Below the pieces are notes generated by a model. The model ran no database searches. It had not been told where the DNA came from and saw nothing but the letters and a program-made list of their open reading frames with translations. DNA of 64,000 bases. Origin: Cyclobacterium sp. SYSU L10401. GTDB lineage: Bacteria > Bacteroidota > Bacteroidia > Cytophagales > Cyclobacteriaceae. Positions 1-7,920 of the stretch are shown in pieces (position 1 is the first letter of the stretch; every line of letters starts with the position of its first letter). Both the position numbers and the translations under genes were made by a program. The stretch covers positions 558,001 to 622,000 of the forward strand of contig NZ_WOFO01000002.1 of assembly GCF_010993705.1 (NCBI RefSeq), in the 5' to 3' direction.

Positions 1-504
1 GATGCCCATCATTTTTGAAACTTCCTCATAGGAAAACTGCTCAAAATACAGCAACTGTATGGCCTGCTTTTGCCGGAGGGGCAATTTCTCTAGCCCGGCC
101 GCCAATTTGATTTGAAGGCTTTTTTCCTGCTGCACCCCAATGAGTTCACCCTCCTTGGATTCAAGGGATAATAGATGCGGGCCATCTTCCCCCAGTTCTT
201 CCCATTTCCATTTGGATCGCTTCTTGCTTTCCCGGTATATTTTATTGGAGAGGGACCTGAAAAGGTACACTTTTACATGATCTGCTTTCGGAAGATTTTG
301 GTGGTACTTCCACAAATCAATAAAAACTTCCTGAATACAGTCCTGCACAAAATCGGCATCATTCACCAAGGCCAGGCCATACTTGAAAAGTTCATAGGCA
401 AATAAACGGTACAAGCCTTCCAAACCCTCTCGTTCTCCATTTCGTAACGATAGCCAAAGCTCATTGCGGTCACTAAAGGAAATAGGGTTTTCCTGGTATT
501 TCAC
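1..504 (-). CDS. ECF RNA polymerase sigma factor, C-terminus cut by window edge
   Basis: Reading the minus strand from a GTG at 504 gives 168 codons open to the window edge. The protein has the sigma-70 region 2 pattern (DCIQEVFIDLWKYH, then VKVYLFRSLSNKIYRESKK) and the beginning of region 4 (LPLRQKQAIQLLY, FSYEEVSKMMGI), the usual order in extracytoplasmic-function sigma factors. No ATG fits before region 2 and an in-frame TGA lies a few codons upstream, so GTG is the best start I see. Members of this type in Bacteroidota often sit before a FecR-like anti-sigma gene and a SusC-type transporter. Those would lie off the window to the left, so the partner is unknown. The last part of region 4 (the DNA-contacting helix) is missing only because of the edge. 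Confidence 0.85.
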   Translation of the reverse strand, partial: MKYQENPISFSDRNELWLSLRNGEREGLEGLYRLFAYELFKYGLALVNDADFVQDCIQEVFIDLWKYHQNLPKADHVKVYLFRSLSNKIYRESKKRSKWKWEELGEDGPHLLSLESKEGELIGVQQEKSLQIKLAAGLEKLPLRQKQAIQLLYFEQFSYEEVSKMMGI

Positions 505-900
505 GATGGTTATTTTGGGTAAATGTTTAATTCAACTCCTAATGATCGGTATAAATTTAAAAATTAGCAAATCTTGTTAAGAAAAACCCTTTTATTTGGT
601 AACCGACGTACAATCAAACGAAGGAATGGTCATGTTGCCATCGAAAAAATCCTTTCCCTTCCGGTTTTTTTACAGAATGGTATTTTTAGACAAACTGATC
701 CTGTTTCCTCATTTTGTGCCGAAAACAACATACCTTGCGGCAGGGCGAACGCAGCAATCTCCTCATAAATAAGGGCTACCCTTTTTTTTAACCTAAAAAT
801 TCTCTAAAATTATACCAAACCAGAGGTAAACCTCCTCGTCCAATCCAACAGGAAAAGAGCTGGACCCGAAAAAAACCTTTACCACACTCCTTCGAAAACC
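505..900. other. Intergenic region, no convincing gene
   Basis: About 400 bases between the divergent sigma factor and amidohydrolase genes. Short open frames here start at non-ATG codons and resemble nothing. The stretch should hold the promoters of both flanking genes, but I could not find a clear TTTG/TAnnTTTG pair. A small GC hairpin with a T-run sits at 771-790. Confidence 0.5.
771..790 (+). terminator. Small hairpin with T-tract, no gene upstream
   Basis: AAGGG-CTA-CCCTT followed directly by about six more T. The shape is that of a weak intrinsic terminator on the plus strand, but no plus-strand gene precedes it in this gap. It could end a small RNA, be a remnant, or be chance. The stem is only five base pairs. 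Confidence 0.25.
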
Positions 901-2055
901 ATGAAAATAATGACCAAAATAGGCAAACCATTTGCTTTTTCTTTCTGTCTTTTCACCCTCGTGTTTTGCGGTCAATCACCGAAAAACAATAATGTAACGC
1001 CTGAAACCATGGAAGAAAGCTACTATTCCCTGGAAGATTTTGACCGAATAGAAAAAATCGATGCCCATTTGCACCTGAGAACGGATTTCGACACCGTCTT
1101 TATACGTCAGGCAGCCCGGGATAAGTTTAGGCTGCTGAACGTAAGTGTGTATACCTCTCCAAACCTGACACCGGAAGCGCAGGAAAATTTTTCGTTGAAA
1201 CTCATTGGCGAATTTCCGGATATCGTTACCTATGGCACGACCTTTTCCCTGGAGGGATTTACGGACAACGATTGGGAAAGGAAAACCCTGGACTATTTGG
1301 AAAAATCCATTGCCAGGGGAGCTATAGCGGTAAAGGTGTGGAAAAATATTGGCATGGAGTTGAAAAATGAAAAAGACGAACTGGTAATGATTACCGATCC
1401 TGCCTTCGATTCCATCCTTCAGTTGTTGGTGGAAAAAGACATTACCTTGCTAGGCCATCTCGGGGAACCGAAAAATACCTGGTTGCCGCTGGAAGAAATG
1501 ACGGTGCAGGGGGACCGGGAATATTTTCGGGAAAACCCCAGATACCACATGTATCATTTCCCGGATTTACCTTCGTATGAGGAGCAGATTAGCGCCCGGG
1601 ATCAACTGCTCGCCAATATTCCGGATCTAAGATTTGTCGGGGCGCATTTGGGAAGCCTGGAATACGATGTAAACGAACTGGCAAAAAGACTGGATTCCTA
1701 TCCCAACATGGCGGTGGATATGGCAGAAAGAATTTCCCACCTGCAACACCAGGCCGTAACCAATTGGAAAGGAGTGCGCGACTTTATCATCGAGTACCAG
1801 GACCGACTCATCTATGGAACGGATTTGCGGGCCGGAGCATCGGACATACAGGCGAAGGGATTGACGAAACCGGAAGAAATTTCGGAACATGCCCATCAGG
1901 TTTGGTTAAGTCATTGGCAATTTTTTACCGGGGATGAAGAGATGCAGGTACCAAAAGTCACCGGTAGCTTTAAAGGATTGAAATTGCCCAAGACGGTGGT
2001 GGATAAAATTTACCGGACCAATGCCGAAACCTGGTACCCGGGACTCCGCCGCTAG
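901..2055 (+). CDS. Amidohydrolase-family (PF04909-like) lipoprotein
   Basis: 384 residues. The N-terminus has a lipoprotein signal with Cys23 (TLVFCGQS), so the product is probably exported and membrane-anchored. The mature part is a TIM-barrel amidohydrolase. A DAHLHL motif at about 54-59 supplies the first two metal-binding histidines, GHLGEP and GAHLGS later supply candidate metal or active-site histidines, and YGTDLR near the C-terminus carries the Asp typical of the superfamily. Such enzymes hydrolyse or decarboxylate small ring compounds, and related lipoproteins are common beside sugar loci in Bacteroidota. The substrate cannot be read from the sequence. It stands alone, converging with the ThuA-like gene. 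An alternative start at the Met at residue 4 would change little. Confidence 0.8.
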   Translation: MKIMTKIGKPFAFSFCLFTLVFCGQSPKNNNVTPETMEESYYSLEDFDRIEKIDAHLHLRTDFDTVFIRQAARDKFRLLNVSVYTSPNLTPEAQENFSLKLIGEFPDIVTYGTTFSLEGFTDNDWERKTLDYLEKSIARGAIAVKVWKNIGMELKNEKDELVMITDPAFDSILQLLVEKDITLLGHLGEPKNTWLPLEEMTVQGDREYFRENPRYHMYHFPDLPSYEEQISARDQLLANIPDLRFVGAHLGSLEYDVNELAKRLDSYPNMAVDMAERISHLQHQAVTNWKGVRDFIIEYQDRLIYGTDLRAGASDIQAKGLTKPEEISEHAHQVWLSHWQFFTGDEEMQVPKVTGSFKGLKLPKTVVDKIYRTNAETWYPGLRR

Positions 2056-2147
2056 TTCCGGATGGTAATAAAGTTTTCAATCCTTGCGAATGCCAATGGA
2101 ACAACTAAAGAAAGGCTTGATGCAATAGCTGCTGCTTCCATTCGGTT

Positions 2148-3185
2148 TTATTGACCATCAATTTTCAGCTTAAAATCCCGGCTAGTTGATTTTTCTGCCG
2201 TAGGAAAATCATCTGGTATGGGTTGAGTAACCTTTCCTGTTGCCGCCCATTCCGCTCCTCTTAAAAATGAAGTAATAAAACCAACGCTTTCGATTGAAAA
2301 ATCATCATGCCCCAGGGTGGTGTGAAATACCCGCCCTTTGCCGTAGTCCAGCACCATCAGCATGGGTTCGTGCCGGTCAGTAGGGGCTTTGCCTGAAACA
2401 TCCTTTCCTGTAGCCAGTATGGTCAAGTTTTCGGCCGGTCCGCGCAATTGGGAATAGCATTCATCCTTCGTAGTTAGCCATACTTCCGGCATTCCCCTGG
2501 TGATGGGATGATCCTTTTTACGAATGGTGATGGGAAAAATATGGCTGGGTCCATGGGCACCGCCTTTCCCCGGTGAAGGATCTCGTACCAGCTCGCCTTC
2601 ATTAGTATAATACACATAAGGTCCATCTTTTTCAGTACGGTCACCCCAGCCTCCCAGGCCAATCATTTTATTGTATTCCAGCCAGTCAGGAAAGGAGTTG
2701 TTTGCAGCGTGAACGGAGACAAAGCCTCCGCCGGAGGACATATATTCTTCCAATGCTTTCTGGGTCTCGTCCGGCCAATCCGCAGCTTTCCAGCCAAAGT
2801 TGGAAATCACAACATCATAATCCTTGAACAAGGGGGAGAAATCCGGATCATGCTGAGGGTTTTCCAGATCTGTGGTTGCGCCCACTCCAGCTAATGGCAA
2901 GTACTCCTTTTCCCTTTCTGCGCCCCAGGTAAACCTGGTTCTGTAAATAGCTACCTGAAAAAGCCCCGTTTCTTCCAGGTACTGCTTCAGCATTAGGGTA
3001 GCTTTCGGCCATACCGAATGGTTGTTTTGACCGTCAACGATTAGCGCTTTCAAAGGGGCTTTTCGTTCCGGTTCATGGTAACGCTCGCTCGTGTCCATCT
3101 TATCCAGCCAGCGGGTTGTAGTTTCGAAATGACCATTTAAATTTAGTGAAAGCAAGTAGATTACAAAATAAGGAAGGAATTTCAT
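2148..3185 (-). CDS. ThuA-like domain protein, secreted
   Basis: 345 residues from the ATG at 3185, which is followed by a hydrophobic signal segment (MKFLPYFVIYLLSL). A longer frame exists upstream, but its extra 14 residues lie in repeat DNA and precede the signal peptide. The body is a ThuA-like glutamine-amidotransferase fold: KALIVDGQNNHSVW at the start of the domain, then YDVVISNFGW, a GGGFVSVHAANNSF turn, and a late GKGRVFHTTLGHDD segment. ThuA-like proteins are linked to trehalose or other sugar utilisation, but their chemistry is poorly known. Here the domain stands without cytochrome or sugar-dehydrogenase fusions. Its 5' leader is a repeat shared with the aldo/keto reductase at 28786-29745. 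Confidence 0.85.
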   Translation of the reverse strand: MKFLPYFVIYLLSLNLNGHFETTTRWLDKMDTSERYHEPERKAPLKALIVDGQNNHSVWPKATLMLKQYLEETGLFQVAIYRTRFTWGAEREKEYLPLAGVGATTDLENPQHDPDFSPLFKDYDVVISNFGWKAADWPDETQKALEEYMSSGGGFVSVHAANNSFPDWLEYNKMIGLGGWGDRTEKDGPYVYYTNEGELVRDPSPGKGGAHGPSHIFPITIRKKDHPITRGMPEVWLTTKDECYSQLRGPAENLTILATGKDVSGKAPTDRHEPMLMVLDYGKGRVFHTTLGHDDFSIESVGFITSFLRGAEWAATGKVTQPIPDDFPTAEKSTSRDFKLKIDGQ

Positions 3186-3276
3186 GTGTTTATAATTTGT
3201 TTTAATAGGCCACATGGAATCTCGCATGTTGGATAATCATTCCTCCGTGTGTCGCTTGGGACATGCTCGATTTCAT
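3183..3276 (-). repeat. Copy A of a dispersed leader-like repeat
   Basis: On the minus strand this runs from an ATGAAATCG at 3276 to the real ThuA start at 3185, with TTATAAACACATGAAAT at the gene start. The segments TCGAGCATGTC, GGAATGATTATC and GCGAGATTCCAT recur nearly unchanged in the two copies at 29743-29934. GGAAT and ATTCC flank the centre and could pair as a short stem. Confidence 0.7.
3202..3276 (-). CDS. Possible leader peptide upstream of the ThuA-like gene
   Basis: A 24-codon ORF, ATG at 3276 and TAA at 3202-3204. It begins MKSSMSQATHGGMII and ends ARFHVAY. The peptide matches the one at 29851-29934 almost residue for residue, and the length difference between them is one whole codon, which fits selection on the reading frame. 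It ends about 16 bases before the ThuA start. Translation is unproven; the likeness could simply reflect a recent repeat. Confidence 0.35.
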   Translation of the reverse strand: MKSSMSQATHGGMIIQHARFHVAY

Positions 3277-3660
3277 GCTATTATATTTTAAATATTATAA
3301 TATCTGGGTTTTCGTCAGATTTGAAACTTGCACTAATGTATTTACTTTTCTCGCCACTATCCATTAGGCTGCCGACTTCCTTGTTACCCACAGGACGAAA
3401 ACAGCTTTCAGGGCATCAACACTTTTAGTACCTATTTGTCCCCAATTTCATTGAACTAAAGATAGAGAATATCGTGGATTTTAAACAGATGTCTGGCTTT
3501 TTTCCGTTGAATCTGAACAATAAAACGATTGTCATTTTCACGGTTGATCATAATAAATTGCCGCAATTTATAAACCTTCCTAAAAGAATTGTTCAGCCAG
3601 TTCACTTCTTTCCTTTAAAAACTTCGTATTTTGGGGAATTAAATCATCCAGCAAATAGGA
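3277..3660. other. Intergenic region, no convincing gene
   Basis: AT-rich DNA between the repeat copy and the end of the RES toxin gene. A 31-codon minus-strand frame (3456-3551) and a GTG-started plus-strand frame from 3474 that runs into the toxin gene can be read, but neither resembles a known protein. The first part probably holds the promoter of the ThuA-like gene. Confidence 0.4.
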
Positions 3661-4104
3661 TCAAAGCCTCTTGTCAAAATAAAAAGGCAGTACATCAATC
3701 AATTTTACCTGATAAAATTCCGGATGAAGGGTATTGATCACATAATTGGACTCATCAGGAATAACCGCAGAAGGAACCTTTAGCAGTAGGGATTCATTTT
3801 TCTGAAACCAGGGGGATCCAATTTGCTGGCAAGGATTATAAAACGAGCTTTGGTTCCAGTCATTCGGCAGATCGGACAAATTTACCTGTCTGGCCGAAAT
3901 TTGGTCGGGCACATAGATGACCATTGTTCTAAAGGTACTTTTGGTTTGTCCTATGTTTTGGTGTACCATATTTTCTAAACAGGCCAATGAGCGGCTCCAT
4001 GAAGTGTATATGACTTCTTCACCTGCCCTGTTCCACCTTCCAGGAAATCCAGGGGCAAAAATTGTTTGTGAAAATGCAGCTTTTGTAATCCTGAAAAGTT
4101 CCAT
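3661..4104 (-). CDS. RES-domain toxin (NAD+-degrading family)
   Basis: 147 residues, the normal length for RES toxins. The family pattern is visible: R5 in the opening MELFRI, GRWN at 22-25, VIYTS at 31-35 and LACLE ending in E44, which supply the conserved Arg, Tyr and Glu. The C-terminus ends FYFDKRL, as in many relatives. Characterised RES toxins (MbcT, Res) deplete NAD+ by phosphorolysis or hydrolysis and stop growth. A common family version reads YTSES where this one has YTSWS. The gene starts 3 bases after the stop of the Xre/DUF2384 antitoxin gene, so the two form one operon in the usual antitoxin-first order. Confidence 0.88.
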   Translation of the reverse strand: MELFRITKAAFSQTIFAPGFPGRWNRAGEEVIYTSWSRSLACLENMVHQNIGQTKSTFRTMVIYVPDQISARQVNLSDLPNDWNQSSFYNPCQQIGSPWFQKNESLLLKVPSAVIPDESNYVINTLHPEFYQVKLIDVLPFYFDKRL

Positions 4105-4107
4105 TTA

Positions 4108-4494
4108 TCAGACCACGTATCCATGAGCAATGCGCAATAATGCTTGCATTACCAGGTCAACTCCGGTATTTGATTTCAAGAAGTCTAATGGCTGTTTATT
4201 GTCAAATGCAAAAGCGGGCGAATGCAACCAATCTCTAAAAACCTTACTACTTTCAAAAACCTCCGCTCCAAATTCAAACAGCTCATTTAATTTCAAAAGC
4301 AGTTCTCCCTCTAAAGTACCAAAACTCCTGCCTTTATTTCTGTAATTATCTATAGTCCTTGGGTCCAGACCCAATAAAGCGGACAATACCTGCTTTTGCA
4401 GTCCTGACTTTTTGAGCAACTCATCAAACAGGTCAATGTGAATACCCTTATCCACCTGGTACACTACCTGAAAATCGTCTCGTGCCTCCTTCAA
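4108..4494 (-). CDS. Xre/MbcA/ParS-type antitoxin (DUF2384)
   Basis: 128 residues. The N-terminal half has a helix-turn-helix (LLKKSGLQKQVLSALLGLD, then PRTIDNYRNKG) and the C-terminal half is the DUF2384 toxin-binding domain (EVFESSKVFRDWL, PLDFLKSNTGVDLVMQ). Partners of RES toxins in this family neutralise the toxin and repress their own operon. The reading frame has no ATG before the HTH. The longest start is TTG at 4494, and an AAGGAGG sits just inside it, so a start a little further in or translation at a low rate is possible. The toxin gene follows after 3 bases. Confidence 0.85.
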   Translation of the reverse strand: MKEARDDFQVVYQVDKGIHIDLFDELLKKSGLQKQVLSALLGLDPRTIDNYRNKGRSFGTLEGELLLKLNELFEFGAEVFESSKVFRDWLHSPAFAFDNKQPLDFLKSNTGVDLVMQALLRIAHGYVV

Positions 4495-4584
4495 ATTAAA
4501 TTTTTATTAAAAATAAGTATTTTTTCTTTCGATCCAAGAATTTTTGTTGTTGTTCTTGATCAACACAAGCTAAACGAGTCAATC

Positions 4585-5838
4585 TTACTCCCCTCTTAAA
4601 ATGGGTTTCAGCACCTCCAAATCCCCATCAATATCATCTGGAATAGTCAAGCCTAAAATCGAGCATAGCAATGGGTAAACATGGATATTCTGAAAAGGAG
4701 TAAGGGAAAACCCTTCCTTTATAGCCGGTCCATTGGCATAAAAAATACCATGCAGGTCCTGAAATTCCGGGATGTACCCATGTTCTCCAAAAACATCCGT
4801 CTGAAACATGGCAGAACGGTTTTGGTAGCTCACCATTCCTTTGATGGTGGCCAGATAATAGCCCAACTCAGGCATGATCAGGATATCTCCTTTCCGGCTT
4901 TTATATTTCTCCGGATCTTTATAATAAGTCAAATCCTGTACCTTCACCGCCGAGAAAGGCCCCTCCTGCGCATTTATTTGTTGATACACAGCATCGATTT
5001 CTGCAGGATTTTCCAGGTATAGATGTGCCAGGGCACCATTATTTACCACCCTGGCATCAAGGCCCTCGGTGATATGATCCAGGTTGAGCAGGTTTTCCTT
5101 TGGCACATTGGTCATCCCATGGTCGGATACGATGATGACATTGATGTCCAGGTCAAAACTTTCCAACCCTTCAAACAAGGATCCCAATTCGCTGTCAAGC
5201 CGGTACAGCCGCTCTTTAATCTTTTCATCATTATCGGGACCGTAGCGGTGGCCAACATCGTCCATATCTGAAAAATAGAGGGTGATGAGCCTTGGCCGCT
5301 CAGCTTCAGGTAGCTGAAGCCATTCAAAAACCTTGGAAATCCGACTCAGATTGGGAACACTCCCATCAAAGGAATAATAGTAACTGGGTCTGACCCCCTT
5401 TATCGGAGCTTCCGATCCCACAAAAAAGTAGCTGGCTGCTTTTATACCATTTTGTTCCGCCAAAACCCAAATGGGAGTGCCACCATACCAATAGCCGTCC
5501 TCCACAATACTTCTGTCTCCCATCCGGTATACCTCATCTTTCTCGGGCTCATAAAAGGAGTTGTCTACCAGGCCATGGTGCTCCGGAAGCATACCAGTGG
5601 CAATGGTATAATGGTTTGGAAAAGTCTTGGTAGGAAAGGAAGGAATCATAGCATCCGCAGCAGTCCCCTCCTCGATGAATTGGGTCAGGTTTTTCGGCTT
5701 AAAGCGATCGGTGTAATCGTACCTGTAGCCGTCAAGGGAAATTAATATCAGATAGGGTTCCCTTTCCTGAGCAAAAAGCCAGTTGGTAGAAAATAGCAGC
5801 AATAGAAAAATCCAGCAACTGGAAAATAATGGTTTCAT
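4585..5838 (-). CDS. Secreted nucleotide pyrophosphatase/phosphodiesterase (NPP family)
   Basis: 417 residues with a classical signal peptide ending near LFAQE at about 21-25. The alkaline-phosphatase-like fold has ISLDGYR with metal ligand D36, nucleophile T72 in FPTKTFPNHY, the metal-binding SDMDDVGHRYGP segment and VSDHGM. These are the zinc-site motifs of the ectonucleotide pyrophosphatase/phosphodiesterase family, which cleaves phosphodiester or pyrophosphate bonds in nucleotides or phospho-head groups. It probably acts in the periplasm. It starts 12 bases after the VOC gene and so shares its transcript. The substrate is not determined. Confidence 0.88.
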   Translation of the reverse strand: MKPLFSSCWIFLLLLFSTNWLFAQEREPYLILISLDGYRYDYTDRFKPKNLTQFIEEGTAADAMIPSFPTKTFPNHYTIATGMLPEHHGLVDNSFYEPEKDEVYRMGDRSIVEDGYWYGGTPIWVLAEQNGIKAASYFFVGSEAPIKGVRPSYYYSFDGSVPNLSRISKVFEWLQLPEAERPRLITLYFSDMDDVGHRYGPDNDEKIKERLYRLDSELGSLFEGLESFDLDINVIIVSDHGMTNVPKENLLNLDHITEGLDARVVNNGALAHLYLENPAEIDAVYQQINAQEGPFSAVKVQDLTYYKDPEKYKSRKGDILIMPELGYYLATIKGMVSYQNRSAMFQTDVFGEHGYIPEFQDLHGIFYANGPAIKEGFSLTPFQNIHVYPLLCSILGLTIPDDIDGDLEVLKPILRGE

Positions 5839-5850
5839 GCTTCGTAAAAT

Positions 5851-6273
5851 TCATTTGGCAAAAATCTGTTTAGGATCCTGAAAGGCTTTGAACTCCAAAG
5901 CATTGCCACTAGGATCCAGGAAAAACATGGTGGCCTGCTCCCCTACTTCCCCTTTGAACCGGATATAGGGTTCAATGATAAATTCGATCTGGTGATTTTT
6001 TAGCTTCTCTGCCAAATCATGCCAGTCTTTCCATTTTAAAACCACCCCAAAATGTCTGACAGGAACATTTTTACCGTCTACCTGATTGGCCTTTGCCTGA
6101 GCCAATTCTTCGGGTTTCACATGGGCAGAAAGCTGGTGTCCGAAAAAATTGAAATCTATCCACTTATCAGTGCTTCGGCCTATTTCACATCCCAGCAAAT
6201 CCTGGTAAAAAGTTTTGGTTTCGTCAATGTCCCTGATAGGAAATGCAAGATGAAAGGGTTGAATGGCAGTCAT
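5851..6273 (-). CDS. VOC-family (glyoxalase/dioxygenase-like) protein
   Basis: 140 residues with the paired beta-alpha-beta-beta-beta modules of the vicinal oxygen chelate fold. The first starts [22 protein letters not shown] and the second [20 protein letters not shown], ending [16 protein letters not shown]. Candidate metal ligands are H8, H56 near the second module start, and the Glu of LEFKAF. There is no signal peptide, so it is cytoplasmic. Members include glyoxalase I, fosfomycin-resistance enzymes and ring-cleaving dioxygenases, and the sequence does not decide between them. It is the first gene of a two-gene unit with the NPP-family enzyme. Confidence 0.8.
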   Translation of the reverse strand: MTAIQPFHLAFPIRDIDETKTFYQDLLGCEIGRSTDKWIDFNFFGHQLSAHVKPEELAQAKANQVDGKNVPVRHFGVVLKWKDWHDLAEKLKNHQIEFIIEPYIRFKGEVGEQATMFFLDPSGNALEFKAFQDPKQIFAK

Positions 6274-6315
6274 ACTGGTTTAGGTGATTTATGATCCGGA
6301 AAGGCATAAAATTAA

Positions 6316-6356
6316 AAAATAAAACATGAAAGCCTGAGGCCTTCATGTTTTATTTT
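6316..6356 (-). terminator. Terminator after susD
   Basis: A near-perfect inverted repeat of about 19 bases per arm (AAAATAAAACATGAAAGCC against GGCCTTCATGTTTTATTTT) with a TGA loop, just past the susD stop at 6368. The AT-rich outer arms give T-runs on both strands, so it may also insulate the VOC gene from the sus transcript. Confidence 0.8.
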
Positions 6357-6367
6357 CATTGCTTAAA

Positions 6368-7903
6368 TCAATAACCCGGATTCTGTTCCAGGTTAGGGTT
6401 GATGTCAATTTCAGATTGAGGGAAGGGAAACAAATAATGCTTGGCAGGATCAAATTGCCGCTGTATACCAGACCCCGGCTCTACCAGGGTTGGTATGTAT
6501 TCTTCAGCATATCTCCACCTTTTGATATCCCTGTACCGCATGCCCTCAAAGGCAAATTCCACCCTTCTTTCGTTCCAGATCCTATCCCGCATTTCATCCT
6601 GGCTCAAGCCTTCAGGAAGGGATGGCATATCCACACCCGGGCGGGTTCTAACGGCGTTTACCGCATCATAAACGGCCTGCGTAGGGCCGTTCAATTCATT
6701 CGTGGCCTCCGCAAAATTTAGCAGAACCTCTGCGTACCGGATCAATACCCAATCCTGCTCGCTTTTGGTGGAATAGTCAATCGGCAGGGTTTCTACATTG
6801 CCTCCTTTGGCCGGCATCAGTCCGGTCATGGAAACCCCATTGTAGGCAAACTCCACCACTTCACCGGACGCTTTGACCGCCGCATCATTAAAATCCCGCA
6901 TGGTCTTACCTAGCCGGGGATCCCTGTTTTCCTTCCAGTTATCGGGGTCATACAAGGGCGATTCAGCAATGGATAAACCATCGATGCATTCAAAGGCATC
7001 TCTCAATTCTGGTCTTGGATTCCATATGCCATGCCAGAGAATCCTGATATCCTGATTGCTGAAATTATCGGGATTGAGGTATTTGGTAGAAAACATGATC
7101 TCAGGGTTGTCACTCTGCCCTTCCGCCAGGAACATGTTTGCCCAATCTTCCGCAAAAAGGCTAAATTGCCCGTCTGTCATGACCTGAGAAGCTGCCTGTG
7201 CCGCAGCAGCCCAGTCGGATTCAAATAGGTGTACCCGACTCTTCAGGGCAAGTGCAGAGCCTCTTACGGCGTGTCCACTGGAACTATAATCTGTATTGGG
7301 AAGACTGGCAATCGCTACATCTAAATCAGCCAAAACCTGATCGATCACCTGATCCCGGGAACTTTGGGCCACCTTTGCATCATCAGCGGATACCGTAGAG
7401 GTGTAAAGTGGCACTCCTCCGTAAAAGTCTGCCAGGGTAAAATAAAAGAAAGCCCGCAAAAAAAGCACCTCTCCTTTGTACTGCACAATTCTTTCTGCCG
7501 GCATATCTACCCTGTCTATATTTTCGAGAAAGTAGTTACAGGTAGCTATTCCCTGATAACAATGGTTGTAAATGTTTGCGAGCAAGCCTCCGGAAACAGC
7601 TTCCATTATTCCCATAGCAAAGGTACCCGTGGAAGCAGCTCCAAGACTCTGCCCCCCTTCATTCGCATCCCCTGCCATAATGGCCAGGGAATAAACCCCT
7701 TCATGGTTAAAAGTATTGGTATTGAGTCTGGAATAAACACCAGCCAAAGCCAAATCCGCATCCTTCTGGGAATTCCAGAAGGTGGGGCCTGATATTTGGG
7801 TGGTAGGATTCCTTTCAAGAAAATCTGTACATGAAACAGAAAACAAAACGACCAGGCCTATCAGAAAATAATTGTATATCAGATGGTTTATATATTTCTT
7901 CAT
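6368..7903 (-). CDS. SusD/RagB-family outer-membrane glycan-binding lipoprotein
   Basis: 511 residues with a lipoprotein signal (LFSVSCTDFLERNPTTQ). The SusD fold shows FWNSQKDADLALAGVYSRL near the N-terminus, the TPR-like region with VLFLRAFFYFTLADFYGGVPLY, RSQ-type region GSALALKSRVHLFESDW, and the C-terminal RRVEFAFEGMRYRDIKRW followed by YLFPFPQSEIDINPNLEQNPGY. All are hallmark segments. It works as the lid of the SusC transporter, capturing oligosaccharides at the cell surface. It lies 17 bases after susC in the same operon. The ligand cannot be read. No glycoside hydrolase is directly adjacent. Confidence 0.95.
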   Translation of the reverse strand: MKKYINHLIYNYFLIGLVVLFSVSCTDFLERNPTTQISGPTFWNSQKDADLALAGVYSRLNTNTFNHEGVYSLAIMAGDANEGGQSLGAASTGTFAMGIMEAVSGGLLANIYNHCYQGIATCNYFLENIDRVDMPAERIVQYKGEVLFLRAFFYFTLADFYGGVPLYTSTVSADDAKVAQSSRDQVIDQVLADLDVAIASLPNTDYSSSGHAVRGSALALKSRVHLFESDWAAAAQAASQVMTDGQFSLFAEDWANMFLAEGQSDNPEIMFSTKYLNPDNFSNQDIRILWHGIWNPRPELRDAFECIDGLSIAESPLYDPDNWKENRDPRLGKTMRDFNDAAVKASGEVVEFAYNGVSMTGLMPAKGGNVETLPIDYSTKSEQDWVLIRYAEVLLNFAEATNELNGPTQAVYDAVNAVRTRPGVDMPSLPEGLSQDEMRDRIWNERRVEFAFEGMRYRDIKRWRYAEEYIPTLVEPGSGIQRQFDPAKHYLFPFPQSEIDINPNLEQNPGY

Positions 7904-7920
7904 GGTTATTGTTATTTTGA

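Noticed and set aside
574-768. Plus-strand 64-codon frame in the left gap
   Set aside because: Starts at TTG, odd composition, no similarity I can recognise.
3456-3551. Small ORF of 31 codons downstream of the RES toxin
   Set aside because: No recognisable content, no clear ribosome site, and overlapped by other chance frames.
3474-3737. Plus-strand 87-codon frame
   Set aside because: GTG start, runs antisense into the RES toxin gene, no protein-like pattern.
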